NCBI GenBank assembly: GCA_902779915.1
Contig: CACZDM010000004.1
Coordinates: forward strand, 1 to 64,000
DNA length: 64,000 nt
DNA from: Oscillospiraceae bacterium
Lineage (GTDB): Bacteria; Bacillota; Clostridia; Oscillospirales; Ruminococcaceae
Direction of reading: 5' to 3'
Of this stretch, positions 34,209 to 44,089 are shown one piece after another. The position numbers and the translations under genes are program-made. Position 1 is the first letter of the stretch; every line of letters begins with the position of its first letter. A model generated the notes under the pieces. It did not search any database and was not told where the DNA came from. It was given only the letters and a program-made list of their open reading frames with translations.

Positions 34209-35564
34209 ATGGGAAAACTTTTTGGAACCGACGGAATTAGAGGAATCGCAGGGACGGACATTTCGTGTGATCTGGCCATGAAAATTGGGAGAGCAGTTGC
34301 ATATGCGCTAACCAGACGTCAGAAAAAAAGCCCTAACATATTGATCGGTAGGGACACTCGAATTTCAGGCCAAATGATCGAATCTGCGCTTATTGCTGGG
34401 ATTTGTTCTTCTGGGGCGAATTGCTGTTTGGGAGGCGTTCTTCCAACTCCTGCTGTTTCGCTTTTGGTCCAAAAGCATGGCTGTGATGCTGGAATAATGA
34501 TCTCCGCGTCGCATAATCCGATGGAATTTAACGGAATAAAAATATTCAACAACGTTGGATTAAAGCTGTCTGATGAGCTGGAATTTGAAATCGAGCAGTA
34601 TATTTTAGACTCTAAAAATCAAATTCCGGTTAAAGTTGGAAGGGAAATTGGAAGAGCCAGTTTTTACAAAGACGCGGTTTCTGACTATGTTGATTATATA
34701 TGTCAAACGGTTGACTTTAAAGATCTGTCGGGAATGAAGGTTGCGGTTGACTGCGCAAATGGGAGCGCATCCTTCACGGCGAGGAAAATTTTTGAAAAGC
34801 TCAATGTTGATTTTGAAATTGTCAATGACCTGCCGAATGGTTTTAACATAAATGACAATTGCGGCTCAACCCACATCGAAAAATTTGGTGAATATGTCAA
34901 AAAAATTGGCTATGATTTGGGAGTTGCTTTTGATGGAGATGCAGACAGATGTTTGGCTGTTGATGAAAATGGAAAGTTGATTGATGGGGATCAACTGATT
35001 GCAATATTTGCTAAATATATGAAAAATAATGAACGCCTTGATAATGACACTGTTGTTGTGACGGTTATGTCGAATTTGGGATTTTTCCATTTCGCTAAGA
35101 AGAATAACATAAATCTTGAGGTGACAAAAGTTGGCGACAGGTATGTTTTGGAAAATATGATTGCAAATGGCTATAAAATCGGAGGGGAGCAGTCGGGGCA
35201 TATAATTTTTAAAGATTACGCAAACACTGGCGATGGGCAACTGACGGCGGTTCAGCTTCTAAATTGCCTGAAAAACAGCAACCAGCCCTTTTCAAAACTT
35301 GCAAGCGTTATGAGCAAATTTCCCCAGGTTTTGGTTAATGTCAGGGCAAATAATGAGCAAAAAAAGCTTTATTTAAACAACCTGGAAATTGGAAACTATA
35401 TACAAAAAAAGGAAAAACTGCTTGGAGAAAACGGGCGCATACTCGTTCGTTGTTCTGGAACAGAGCCGATCATTCGGATTATGATTGAGGGTCAAAATGA
35501 GGATCTGATCCAGGAAATGTCGAGCGAAATAGCTGATAAAATAGCTGAGGTTGTTGGCGCATGA
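34209..35564 (+). CDS. glmM: Phosphoglucosamine mutase
   Basis: Converts glucosamine-6-phosphate to glucosamine-1-phosphate, the substrate of GlmU. The catalytic phosphoserine loop reads ISASHNPMEFNG; the metal-binding loop is AFDGDADRC; the sugar-binding loop is GGEQSGH; the phosphate-binding loop is RCSGTEPIIRIM. The length is 451 aa. ATG 34209 follows GAGAGG. In many Firmicutes glmM follows cdaA-cdaR, and GlmM can bind CdaA; here it is about 30 kb away, after ruvCAB. Its 3' end overlaps the methyltransferase start (ATGA). Confidence 0.95.
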   Translation: MGKLFGTDGIRGIAGTDISCDLAMKIGRAVAYALTRRQKKSPNILIGRDTRISGQMIESALIAGICSSGANCCLGGVLPTPAVSLLVQKHGCDAGIMISASHNPMEFNGIKIFNNVGLKLSDELEFEIEQYILDSKNQIPVKVGREIGRASFYKDAVSDYVDYICQTVDFKDLSGMKVAVDCANGSASFTARKIFEKLNVDFEIVNDLPNGFNINDNCGSTHIEKFGEYVKKIGYDLGVAFDGDADRCLAVDENGKLIDGDQLIAIFAKYMKNNERLDNDTVVVTVMSNLGFFHFAKKNNINLEVTKVGDRYVLENMIANGYKIGGEQSGHIIFKDYANTGDGQLTAVQLLNCLKNSNQPFSKLASVMSKFPQVLVNVRANNEQKKLYLNNLEIGNYIQKKEKLLGENGRILVRCSGTEPIIRIMIEGQNEDLIQEMSSEIADKIAEVVGA

Positions 35565-36421
35565 GAGTTTGGCTTGACTGGAAGGATTTTGAACTGCTCG
35601 ACGCCTCGGGCAAAAACAGGCTTGAAAGATGGGGGGATAAAATATTTGTTCGTCCGGATCCGCAAATCATATGGAAGACCCCAAAGATTCACAAAATGTG
35701 GAACAGGGTTGATGCAATATACCACAGATCCTCTAAAGGTGGAGGAAGTTGGGAATATTTAAAAGGGCAGGTTGCGAGTCAAACCATCAGTTGGAAGGAG
35801 TTGACTTTTAAAGTTTCTCCGACTGGTTTTAAACACATGGGACTTTTCCCCGAACAAGCCGTTAATTGGGACTTTTTCATTCAAAAAATTCGCACTTCAA
35901 ACCGCCCCATATCCGTCATAAACCTTTTTGCATATACAGGCGGAGCGACATTGGCGTGCGCAAAAGCAAAAGCCGCGGTTTGTCATGTTGATTCGTCAAA
36001 GGGGATGGTTGCTTGGGCTCGGGAGAACGCGAAATTGTCAAAGCTTGATGGCGCTCCAATCCGCTTTATTGTTGATGACTGTGAAAAATTTATTGCTCGA
36101 GAAATTCGCCGAGGCAGAAAATATGACGCTGTTATTTTAGATCCTCCGTCATATGGAAGGGGCCCTGGAGGCGAGGTCTGGAAGATTGAAGATAAAATAT
36201 ATGATTTGTTGAAAATGCTTGGCAGGCTGCTTTCAAAAAGACCTTTATTTTTTGCTTTGAATTCATATACACAAGGGTTGTCGGCGCAAGTCATGAAAAT
36301 TTTGCTCAAATCAACAATTTCTGACTTTTTTGAAAATTTTTGTTGTGATGAAATAGGCCTTAGAATATCACAGTCTGGATTTAATCTGCCATGCGGAAAC
36401 ACAACGATTGCTTGGAACTAA
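35561..36421 (+). CDS. Class I SAM-dependent methyltransferase (RlmI/RlmK-like)
   Basis: A 286 aa methyltransferase probably acting on rRNA. The SAM-binding region reads INLFAYTGGATLACAKAKA with HVDSSKGMVAWARENA after it, and the catalytic motif is VILDPPSYGRGP. This pattern is close to the C-terminal domains of RlmI and RlmK(L). The N-terminal PUA domain of RlmI is absent. ATG 35561 overlaps the glmM stop by 4 bp, so it is coupled to glmM. The modified base is not known. Confidence 0.8.
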   Translation: MRVWLDWKDFELLDASGKNRLERWGDKIFVRPDPQIIWKTPKIHKMWNRVDAIYHRSSKGGGSWEYLKGQVASQTISWKELTFKVSPTGFKHMGLFPEQAVNWDFFIQKIRTSNRPISVINLFAYTGGATLACAKAKAAVCHVDSSKGMVAWARENAKLSKLDGAPIRFIVDDCEKFIAREIRRGRKYDAVILDPPSYGRGPGGEVWKIEDKIYDLLKMLGRLLSKRPLFFALNSYTQGLSAQVMKILLKSTISDFFENFCCDEIGLRISQSGFNLPCGNTTIAWN

Positions 36422-36458
36422 TGGTTAAAACTGAAACTTTAAGATTGGAGGGATTAAA

Positions 36459-37319
36459 ATGCGGCCACTTATTGACGTGAATGGTTTACATTTTTCGTAT
36501 TTAAATGAAAATTTTGGGAAAGAGGTTCTCAATGATTTGAATTTTTCGATTCAGCAGGGGGAATTTATTGCAATAGTTGGCCATAACGGAAGCGGAAAAT
36601 CAACTTTGGCAAAACTTTTTAACGCAATATTTTTGCCAACGTCCGGGACGATTTTTGTTGATGGTATAGACACTTTAAATAAAGAATTGATTTTTGAAAT
36701 CCGAAAGCAGGTTGGAGTTGTTTTTCAAAATCCCGACAACCAAATTGTTGCAACGCTTGTTGAGGAAGACGTTGCTTTTGCTCCGGAAAATTTGTGTGTT
36801 TCCCAAGAAAAAATAGGGAAAATTGTTGATCGGGCTTTGGAAATGGTTGATATGAAAAAGTTCAAAAAATCTGCAGTACATACTCTGTCTGGCGGCCAGA
36901 AGCAAAGAGTTGCGATTGCTGGGATTTTGGCGATGAATCCTAAATGTATTGTTTTTGACGAATCAACATCAATGCTTGATCCTGTTGGAAGAAAAGAAGT
37001 TTTGGATGTTATGAAAAAACTAAACAGGGAAAACAAGACAACAATCATAAATATAACACACCATATGGAGGAGGTTGTTTTTGCAAATCGCGTTATTGTC
37101 ATGAAAGATGGCGAAATTTTAAAGCAAGACACTCCGCGAAACATATTTTCCGACGAAGATCTTTTAAAAAAATCCGGGCTTTTGGCGCCGCAGGTTACCG
37201 AATTTTTAAACACATTATGTGGTGAACTTGCTTTAAAAAAAAGAACTGTTTTGGATGTTGATGAATGCGTCGAAGTTTTGGCGGAAATTTTGGAGGGAGA
37301 GAAAATTGGCGATAGTTGA
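36459..37319 (+). CDS. ecfA1: ECF transporter ATPase subunit EcfA1
   Basis: First of two ATPases of the energy-coupling module that drives uptake of vitamins bound by separate S-components. Walker A GHNGSGKSTLAK, Q loop VFQNPDNQIVA, signature HTLSGGQKQRVAIAG, Walker B CIVFDES (with D-E-S, the EcfA1 variant) and the H-loop region INITHHMEE are all intact. The length is 286 aa. ATG 36459 follows TTGGAGGG. It overlaps ecfA2 by 14 bp. Together with BioY (62.9 kb) this would form a biotin importer. Confidence 0.94.
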   Translation: MRPLIDVNGLHFSYLNENFGKEVLNDLNFSIQQGEFIAIVGHNGSGKSTLAKLFNAIFLPTSGTIFVDGIDTLNKELIFEIRKQVGVVFQNPDNQIVATLVEEDVAFAPENLCVSQEKIGKIVDRALEMVDMKKFKKSAVHTLSGGQKQRVAIAGILAMNPKCIVFDESTSMLDPVGRKEVLDVMKKLNRENKTTIINITHHMEEVVFANRVIVMKDGEILKQDTPRNIFSDEDLLKKSGLLAPQVTEFLNTLCGELALKKRTVLDVDECVEVLAEILEGEKIGDS

Positions 37320-38169
37320 GCTTGAAAAGGTTTCATATGCGTATGGCAAATCCAAGGCGGCGCAAGACGAAGCGATTAGTGACATCTCTTTTAAAATAGA
37401 AGAAGGGGAATATGTTGGAATTATTGGCCACACCGGATCCGGAAAATCCACTTTAATAAAACACTTAAACTGCATTTTAAAGCCAACTTGCGGAAAAATT
37501 TACATTGACGGCGTTGATGTTTGGAAAAATAAAGCGACTGTGGCTGGAAACAGGCAAAATGTTGGGTTGGTTTTTCAATATCCGGAATATCAGCTTTTTG
37601 AGGAGACTGTTGAAAAAGACATTGCTTTCGGGCCGAAAAATTTGGGCTTGAGCGCAGATGAAGTGAGATTTAGGGTTGCCCGGGCAATAGAAATGGTTGG
37701 CCTTTCTTCAAGTTTGCTTGGAAAAAACCCGTTTGAGCTTTCGGGAGGCGAAAAGAGACGGGTTGCGATTGCGGGAATTTTAGCAATGGATCCAAAAATA
37801 TTAGTTCTTGACGAGCCAACAGTTGGCCTGGATCCCGCCGGAAAAGAAAAAATATTAAACATTATAAAATATTATAACCGAGATGAAAATCGGACTGTTG
37901 TCCACGTGACGCATAGCATGGAAGATATCGCGCGATATGCAGACAAGATTTTGATTATGAATGGCGGAAAAATTTTGAGTTTTGATTCTGTTGAAGAAAC
38001 TTTTAAAAGAGCTTCAATGCTTCGAAGTGTTGGGCTGGATGTTCCGAAAATATATGAGGTTTTTCTCAAATTAAAAGACAAAGGTTTTGACGTCCCGCTA
38101 AATGTGTATACGATTCAACGGGCTTTGGAGGTTGTTAAAAATATTGTTGAAAGGAAGGTTAAACCATGA
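37306..38169 (+). CDS. ecfA2: ECF transporter ATPase subunit EcfA2
   Basis: Second ATPase of the module. Walker A GHTGSGKSTLIK, Q loop VFQYPEYQLFE, signature FELSGGEKRRVAIAG, Walker B ILVLDEPTVGLDP, H loop VVHVTHSMED. The reading frame is open from 37255, but TTG 37306 fits GGAGGG (37292-37297) with 8 bp spacing and gives 287 aa. It starts within ecfA1, and its stop overlaps ecfT (ATGA). Confidence 0.94.
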   Translation: MAIVELEKVSYAYGKSKAAQDEAISDISFKIEEGEYVGIIGHTGSGKSTLIKHLNCILKPTCGKIYIDGVDVWKNKATVAGNRQNVGLVFQYPEYQLFEETVEKDIAFGPKNLGLSADEVRFRVARAIEMVGLSSSLLGKNPFELSGGEKRRVAIAGILAMDPKILVLDEPTVGLDPAGKEKILNIIKYYNRDENRTVVHVTHSMEDIARYADKILIMNGGKILSFDSVEETFKRASMLRSVGLDVPKIYEVFLKLKDKGFDVPLNVYTIQRALEVVKNIVERKVKP

Positions 38170-38972
38170 TTCGAGACATAACCATCGGGCAATATGTTTG
38201 CGGGAATTCTGTTTTGCATCGGCTGGACCCTCGAACTAAAATTTTATCAACAGTTTCATATATTTTCGCATTGTTTCTGATTGACAGTTTGTGGTGTTAT
38301 GTTCTTAATTTTTCTTTGATTTTGATATTTTATTTGATATGTGGAATATCTTTGAAAATGGTTTTAAATAATGTTAAGCCGATTTTGCCTATATTAATTC
38401 TGACTTCAATCATAAATTTATGTGTGATACGAGATGGCGAAGCTGTTTTTAGTTTTTGGATATTTTCATTAACTGATCGAGCAATATTTTTCACATTAAC
38501 CATTTTTTTTCGAATAATTCTGCTAATATTCTCCTCATCTCTTTTAACATACACGACTTTGCCGGTTGATTTAACCCGAGGAATTGAAAAAATGATCAAA
38601 CCTTTGGCTAAAATTCGATTTCCGGTTGAGGAGATTGCAATGATGATCTCGATAGCTTTGCGGTTTATCCCAACTTTGATCTTGGAAGCTGAAAAAATAA
38701 TTTGCGCTCAAAAATCTCGCGGGTTTAATATGGAGACCGGAGGCTTTATAAAGCGGGCAAAGTGTATGGTTCCCATTCTGCTTCCTTTGTTTGTTTGCGC
38801 TTTCAAAAGGGCGGATGAGCTGGCTGTTGCAATGGAATCGCGGTGCTATCGGGTTGGCGGGCAAAGGACGAGCTATAAAACTTTGAGCTTTAAAAAGCTT
38901 GACATATTTTTTGCGCTGGGATTTTTGGCTGTTTTAACCATGGTTTTTATGATAAACGCGTTTTTCAGGTGA
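38166..38972 (+). CDS. ecfT: ECF transporter transmembrane subunit EcfT
   Basis: Membrane scaffold that joins the two ATPases to the S-component. About five hydrophobic segments in 268 aa, and the coupling-helix motif near KSRGFNMETGG (the A-R-G type box used to contact the ATPases) plus a second segment AMESRCYRVGGQRT. ATG 38166 overlaps ecfA2 by 4 bp. truA follows 4 bp after its stop, a gene order (ecfA1-ecfA2-ecfT-truA) common in Firmicutes. Confidence 0.93.
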   Translation: MIRDITIGQYVCGNSVLHRLDPRTKILSTVSYIFALFLIDSLWCYVLNFSLILIFYLICGISLKMVLNNVKPILPILILTSIINLCVIRDGEAVFSFWIFSLTDRAIFFTLTIFFRIILLIFSSSLLTYTTLPVDLTRGIEKMIKPLAKIRFPVEEIAMMISIALRFIPTLILEAEKIICAQKSRGFNMETGGFIKRAKCMVPILLPLFVCAFKRADELAVAMESRCYRVGGQRTSYKTLSFKKLDIFFALGFLAVLTMVFMINAFFR

Positions 38973-38976
38973 AAAT

Positions 38977-39744
38977 ATGAAAAGACTGCTTTTTTGCATA
39001 AGCTATAATGGCGCTTCATACCACGGATGGCAGGTTCAGGAAAACAGCTTAACCGTTCAAAAAGTTGTTCAGGATGCAATTCAAAAGGTCACTGGGTTTC
39101 GGAATGACATAGTTGCATGCTCGCGAACGGATGCTGGGGTTCATGCCAACAATTTTTATTTTCACATGGACAGTCAATTGGATATAACTCCCAGTAATAT
39201 GAGGAGGGCGGTTAGCGGGAATTTGCCTTTGGACATCGAGATAAAGTCTGTTTTGGAGGTTGATCCATTTTTTCACGCCAGGTATTGCGCCAAAGCTAAG
39301 GAATATATATATAAAATATGGAATTCTAAAATACGCAACCCTTTTTTAAATAATCTTGTTTGGACATATTATCGCAGACTGGATTTGGATAAAATCAACC
39401 AAGCATTAAAATATTTGATCGGCGAACATGATTTCACGTCATTTTGTTCTGCAAAATCTGACATTATCGACAAAAAAAGAAACCTATATAGCATTGAATT
39501 TGTTAAAAGCGACAATATTTTGGAGTTTAGACTGGTTGGAAATGGATTTCTACACAACATGGTTAGGATTATTGTTGGGACATTGATCAATGTTTCGGAA
39601 GGGCTGATTTTGCCCGAAGATATTGAAAATATCATCAAAAAGCGCGACAGGAGAGCAGCTGGAAGAACTGCTCCGCCTCAAGGGTTATATTTAAATAATG
39701 TTATATATGATAATCTCAAAATAAATCGAAAATGTTCTAAATAA
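38977..39744 (+). CDS. truA: tRNA pseudouridine(38-40) synthase
   Basis: Modifies U38-U40 in the anticodon stem of many tRNAs. The catalytic Asp lies in the motif ACSRTDAGVHANN. Other family segments are YNGASYHGWQVQ at the N-terminus and GNGFLHNMVRIIVGTLI near residue 190. The length of 255 aa is normal. ATG 38977 follows CAGGTGAA and is coupled to ecfT. Confidence 0.95.
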   Translation: MKRLLFCISYNGASYHGWQVQENSLTVQKVVQDAIQKVTGFRNDIVACSRTDAGVHANNFYFHMDSQLDITPSNMRRAVSGNLPLDIEIKSVLEVDPFFHARYCAKAKEYIYKIWNSKIRNPFLNNLVWTYYRRLDLDKINQALKYLIGEHDFTSFCSAKSDIIDKKRNLYSIEFVKSDNILEFRLVGNGFLHNMVRIIVGTLINVSEGLILPEDIENIIKKRDRRAAGRTAPPQGLYLNNVIYDNLKINRKCSK

Positions 39745-39776
39745 TTTAATATATTTAAGGGTTGGTGAAAATAGAT

Positions 39777-40904
39777 ATGAAGAAAAAATTAAACATAGAC
39801 ATTTATCGAAAAACAAAACACAAGCAAGTTTTTAATAGGCGTGTCAAATATATTGGTTTTATTGTTTTAATTTTGATTTTTTTGGTTTTGATTTGGATTT
39901 TTTTTATCAATCAGAAAATATATAGTCAAGATGATTCTAATTTTCCGATCACACTTTCTGAAGATTCTGTTGTTGGCTTTGAAAAAAACAAGACGGGCTT
40001 TGTCGTTTTAACAAACCAGAATTTGGATTTTTATTCACTTAGCGGGCTCAAACTTAGATCTGTTGGCAATACGGCAATTTCTCCATCAATTGACAGTTGC
40101 GGCGACCACACCCTCCTTTATGAACAAGGGGGGACAAGTTATAGCATTGAAAGCAGCAGTCAAACAATAGTCAAAAATATTCTAGATAATAAAATAATGT
40201 TGGCAAAAGTTGCAGAAAATGGAAATGTTGCGTTTGTTTTGCAAGACAGCAGATATGTTTGCGGGCTGGTTGTTTATGACAAATCTTCAAATCAAATATT
40301 TAAATGGAATTCAGCCGAAAACATAATAACAGATTTTTGCTTCACAAATAAAGGTCAGGGATGCGTTGCGTTAACTATGGGCGCAAAAGGAGGGTATGCT
40401 AAAGGGGCCATATATGGACTGGACTTTTCTCGAAAGGACGAACTATTTAAGACTGAGATTGGAAATTCTATGCCGATTGGCGTTAAAGTTTCAGGGGGGA
40501 GCGTTTGCGTCAATTGCGAAAATAAGCTTGTTTTCATGGATGATCGGGGGAGCATTTTTAAAGAAATTCCCCATCCCGACCGGCTGATGAAATGTGTTAT
40601 GGAGCCGAACAATTATTCTGTTTTTGTGTTTTGTGATGAATTGAAAGAAAAGACAAATTTAATAGTATATGATAAATTAGGGAGTGAAGTTGGAAATTTA
40701 AAACTTGATGAAAAGGTTAAAAATATTGACAGCGATGGAAAAAATGTTGTGATTTTAACTGATGATTCAATAATTTGTTGTGATATGCAGTTGAAAATTT
40801 TAAACAATGTCGAAAATAAACAAAACGTTGATAAAATCATTTGCATGGATTCTTTTGGTTATAACATATCTTCCAACAGAATATATAAATTTTTGCTGCA
40901 TTAA
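39777..40904 (+). CDS. DUF5711-type membrane-anchored protein
   Basis: A 375 aa protein with one N-terminal transmembrane helix (about residues 22-43, IGFIVLILIFLVLIWIFFI) after a basic cytoplasmic stretch, and an external domain rich in beta-strand patterns (repeated VVIL, GLVVYDK, NLIVYDKLGSEVG), suggestive of a beta-propeller-like fold. This matches the DUF5711 family seen in Clostridia next to cvpA. ATG 39777 is chosen; GTG 39765 and TTG 39762 are possible but lack a spaced ribosome site. The CvpA gene follows after 12 bp. Function unknown. Confidence 0.65.
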   Translation: MKKKLNIDIYRKTKHKQVFNRRVKYIGFIVLILIFLVLIWIFFINQKIYSQDDSNFPITLSEDSVVGFEKNKTGFVVLTNQNLDFYSLSGLKLRSVGNTAISPSIDSCGDHTLLYEQGGTSYSIESSSQTIVKNILDNKIMLAKVAENGNVAFVLQDSRYVCGLVVYDKSSNQIFKWNSAENIITDFCFTNKGQGCVALTMGAKGGYAKGAIYGLDFSRKDELFKTEIGNSMPIGVKVSGGSVCVNCENKLVFMDDRGSIFKEIPHPDRLMKCVMEPNNYSVFVFCDELKEKTNLIVYDKLGSEVGNLKLDEKVKNIDSDGKNVVILTDDSIICCDMQLKILNNVENKQNVDKIICMDSFGYNISSNRIYKFLLH

Positions 40905-40916
40905 GGAGGAGTTTTT

Positions 40917-41627
40917 GTGCATTTTGCTATGCCGGTTATATATGACGCGCTTGTTATTTTTGTGATTGTGTATAACGTTATATCTTCATATAAGTTGGGT
41001 TTTATACGAAGTGTATTATCAATAATAAATTATTTTATTAGCTTTTTGATCGCGGGTTTTTTTGGAAAATTTTTGTCTGGATTGATATTTGATGGATTAA
41101 TTAAATCTGAAGTTGAGAAAAATTTGTTGAATATGCTAAATGACTCGGTTGCTTCGGGCGATTTATTTGGTGGAATTGACAAAATCTCCAATCTGATTCC
41201 AAGTTGGTTTAGTTTTTTCGCTTCAGGTCAAAAATCTATTTCGGATGTTTCAAAAAATTTTATTTTGCAAAAGGATTTAAACGCCGCCGCTAGCGCAATA
41301 TCCAACGAATTTTTCAGACCATATATAATGATGATAATATCTTCCATATTATTTTTCATTTTGTTTGCAATAACACGACTTTTGTTTAAAAAAATCTACA
41401 GATTAAACAATATTGTTCAAAACATTCCTGTTGTTGGCGGAGTCAATAATTTATTGGGCGGGTTTTGCGGAGTCATAAAAGCTGGAATTATTTTGTATAT
41501 TGTTGCAATAATTGCGCTTATTATAATATTATTGACCAAAAACGAAATGGGCTTTCTAAATTCGCAAATAATAGACGAAACAAATTTATTTTTTATGTTT
41601 TACAAATTTATTCCATTTGCCAGATGA
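40917..41627 (+). CDS. CvpA family membrane protein
   Basis: A 236 aa protein with about four hydrophobic segments (near 8-28, 33-55, 138-160, 175-205). The segment YNVISSYKLGFIRSVLSIINY and the glycine pair VVGGVNNLLGGFCGVIKAG are typical of CvpA/colicin V production proteins, whose exact role is still unclear. GTG 40917 follows AAGGAGGAG. It is co-transcribed with the DUF5711 gene. The gap 41628-41806 holds no clear feature. Confidence 0.8.
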   Translation: MHFAMPVIYDALVIFVIVYNVISSYKLGFIRSVLSIINYFISFLIAGFFGKFLSGLIFDGLIKSEVEKNLLNMLNDSVASGDLFGGIDKISNLIPSWFSFFASGQKSISDVSKNFILQKDLNAAASAISNEFFRPYIMMIISSILFFILFAITRLLFKKIYRLNNIVQNIPVVGGVNNLLGGFCGVIKAGIILYIVAIIALIIILLTKNEMGFLNSQIIDETNLFFMFYKFIPFAR

Positions 41628-41806
41628 TATTTTGTTTATTTTGACTAAATATGTTAAAAATATGTTTTATATTTAAAAATTTTCATCATTTTATTTGCTA
41701 AATGGGCTTGAAAAATTTTTAATTATGTATCATAATAATATATGGGGAGCTTTGTTTTATGAAAATGATATAAAACTAGTTTAAACTGATGTAAAGGAGA
41801 ACGGAT

Positions 41807-44074
41807 ATGCTCTGTAGTAGATGTAAAAAGAGGATGGCAGTTATTTTTGTTAGCAAAGAGGTTAACGGAAAACCAGTTTCTGAGGGGCTTTGCTTTCAAT
41901 GTGCCAAAGAATTAAATATACCTCAAATAAACGAAATTGCTGATAAAATTGGAATTGAGGATTTGGAAAATGTCAGCAACCAAATAATGGGAATGTTTGC
42001 GGGAGAAGACTTTGAACGCGGAGGCGCAAGCATTTTAGACCCCCTCATATCCAGTTTTTCTAACAGAGGAACTGCGGATAGTGGATTCGCTAAAGAAAAA
42101 AACGCGGACCCTAACAACAAAAAAAGAAAAGAACGGCCAAAATTTAAATATCTTAACAATTTTGGTTTGAATTTAACTAAAAAAGCCAAGTTAAACAAGC
42201 TTGATCGGGTTATTGGTCGAGATAAGGAAATATATCGAGTCATTCAAATTCTTTCCCGAAGGACAAAAAACAATCCCTGTTTGATTGGCGAGCCTGGAGT
42301 TGGAAAAACGGCGATTGTTGAAGGAATAGCCCAAAAAATTGCGAAAGGAGACGTTCCATATCGGCTGGCAAATAAGGAAATATATTTAATTGATATGGCG
42401 TCTTTGGTTGCGGGAACGCAATTTCGAGGGCAGTTTGAAAGCCGTGTTAAAGGCCTAATATCCGAGGTTAAGCAAGCCGGAAACGCGATTTTATTCATAG
42501 ATGAGGTACACACGCTGATTGGAACTGGAGATTCAGAGGGCGGGTCTATGAGCGCTGCAAACATCCTAAAACCAGCTTTGTCTCGGGGCGAAATTCAAAT
42601 CATTGGAGCGACAACGTTTGATGAATATCGCAAATATATTGAAGAAGATTCTGCGCTGGAGAGGCGTTTTCAGCCTGTAACTGTTGAAGAAGCAAACATT
42701 GAAGAAAGCCTCAGTATCCTAAAAGGAATAAAGTCCTACTATGAAAAACACCACAACGTTAAGATAAAGCAAAACATTTTATATGACTGCGTGATTTTGT
42801 CTGAACGATATATAAATGACAGATATTTGCCGGATAAAGCAATCGATCTTTTGGACGAAGCGTGTGCGTGTCGATCGCTGCGAAGTAAAGAAATAACAAA
42901 ATATGAAAAACTGCTTGACGAGCAAAGCAGGCTTAAAAAGAAAGAAGAACATCTCGAAGCCCAGACCGAAGACCCAGACTATCAAGCGATTGCTGAGCTT
43001 AAAGCCAAAGTCAGCAAGATCGACCAAGAAATTAAGGATATGGAGCAAGAGATTTCTAAAATATTTGTTGAGCATCGGGATTTATCTCGAGTCATTGAGC
43101 TTTGGACGGGGATTCCAGCTTCAAAAATTGAGCAAAGTGAAACCGCTAAGCTTAAAAATTTAGAAAAGGAGATCGAGTCGAAAATAATCGGCCAAAATGA
43201 GGCTGTTAAGCTAATAGCCATGGCAGTTCGAAGGCATCGGGTCCAGATTTCAAAACGACGCAGGCCGGCTTCGTTTATCTTTGTTGGGCCGACTGGAGTT
43301 GGAAAAACTGAGCTTGTTAAGGTTTTATCAAACACTTTATTTGAGGGAGTTGACAATTTAATACGCCTGGACATGTCTGAATATATGGAAAAGCACGCAG
43401 TTTCCAAATTAACGGGTTCCCCCCCGGGATATGTTGGATATGATGACGCAGGGCAGTTGACAGAGCAGGTTCGAAGGCGCCCATATTCCGTTGTTTTGTT
43501 TGATGAAATTGAAAAAGCTCATCCGGACGTTATGAACATTCTTTTGCAAATTCTCGATGAAGGAAAGGTTAAAGATTCTCACGGAAGGTCGGTTAGCTTT
43601 GAAAACACAGTTTTAGTCATGACTTCAAACGCGGGAAGCAGCGACAAGGTTGGAATTGTTGGATTTGACAAGCCCAGCAGCCAAATGGACATGGAAAAAG
43701 CGAAAAAAGCCCTTGAGAAATTCTTGCGGCCTGAATTCATAGCTCGTGTTGATGAAATAGTAATATTTAATAAATTAACTGATGAGAATCTAAAATCCAT
43801 TGCTAGGTTGATGCTAAATGAAACAAAGGAGGTTTTAGCGGAAAGGGGAATTGAATTTGAATATGATGATAAATTAACAAATCATTTGATAAAACCTCTC
43901 AAAAATGGAAAATATGGCGCTCGAGACCTTCGAAAAGAAATCAGAAAAAATGTTGAAGATTTAATAACCAACTTGATCATTGAATCAGGGGACGCTTTGC
44001 AAAAAATATCCATTTCCGCGGAGAGCGATCAGATTGTTTTTCCCTTGATTAAAAGAGAGCCGGTTTTATATTGA
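41807..44074 (+). CDS. clpE: ATP-dependent Clp protease ATP-binding subunit ClpE
   Basis: A Hsp100 unfoldase that feeds ClpP. The N-terminus has a zinc finger with C3, C6, C29 and C32 (CSRC and CFQC), which replaces the usual Clp-N repeats and identifies ClpE rather than ClpC. Two AAA+ modules follow. The first has Walker A GEPGVGKTAI (about 161-170) and Walker B ILFIDEVHTL. The second has GPTGVGKTEL (about 497) and VVLFDEIEKAHP. A coiled-coil linker with Lys/Glu repeats lies at about 365-430. The length is 755 aa. ATG 41807 follows AAAGGAGA. A ClpP-binding loop (near GFDKPSSQM) is plausible but not proven. Stress regulation by CtsR is usual; I found no certain CtsR operator. Confidence 0.9.
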   Translation: MLCSRCKKRMAVIFVSKEVNGKPVSEGLCFQCAKELNIPQINEIADKIGIEDLENVSNQIMGMFAGEDFERGGASILDPLISSFSNRGTADSGFAKEKNADPNNKKRKERPKFKYLNNFGLNLTKKAKLNKLDRVIGRDKEIYRVIQILSRRTKNNPCLIGEPGVGKTAIVEGIAQKIAKGDVPYRLANKEIYLIDMASLVAGTQFRGQFESRVKGLISEVKQAGNAILFIDEVHTLIGTGDSEGGSMSAANILKPALSRGEIQIIGATTFDEYRKYIEEDSALERRFQPVTVEEANIEESLSILKGIKSYYEKHHNVKIKQNILYDCVILSERYINDRYLPDKAIDLLDEACACRSLRSKEITKYEKLLDEQSRLKKKEEHLEAQTEDPDYQAIAELKAKVSKIDQEIKDMEQEISKIFVEHRDLSRVIELWTGIPASKIEQSETAKLKNLEKEIESKIIGQNEAVKLIAMAVRRHRVQISKRRRPASFIFVGPTGVGKTELVKVLSNTLFEGVDNLIRLDMSEYMEKHAVSKLTGSPPGYVGYDDAGQLTEQVRRRPYSVVLFDEIEKAHPDVMNILLQILDEGKVKDSHGRSVSFENTVLVMTSNAGSSDKVGIVGFDKPSSQMDMEKAKKALEKFLRPEFIARVDEIVIFNKLTDENLKSIARLMLNETKEVLAERGIEFEYDDKLTNHLIKPLKNGKYGARDLRKEIRKNVEDLITNLIIESGDALQKISISAESDQIVFPLIKREPVLY

Positions 44075-44089
44075 TAAAAATTTATAAGG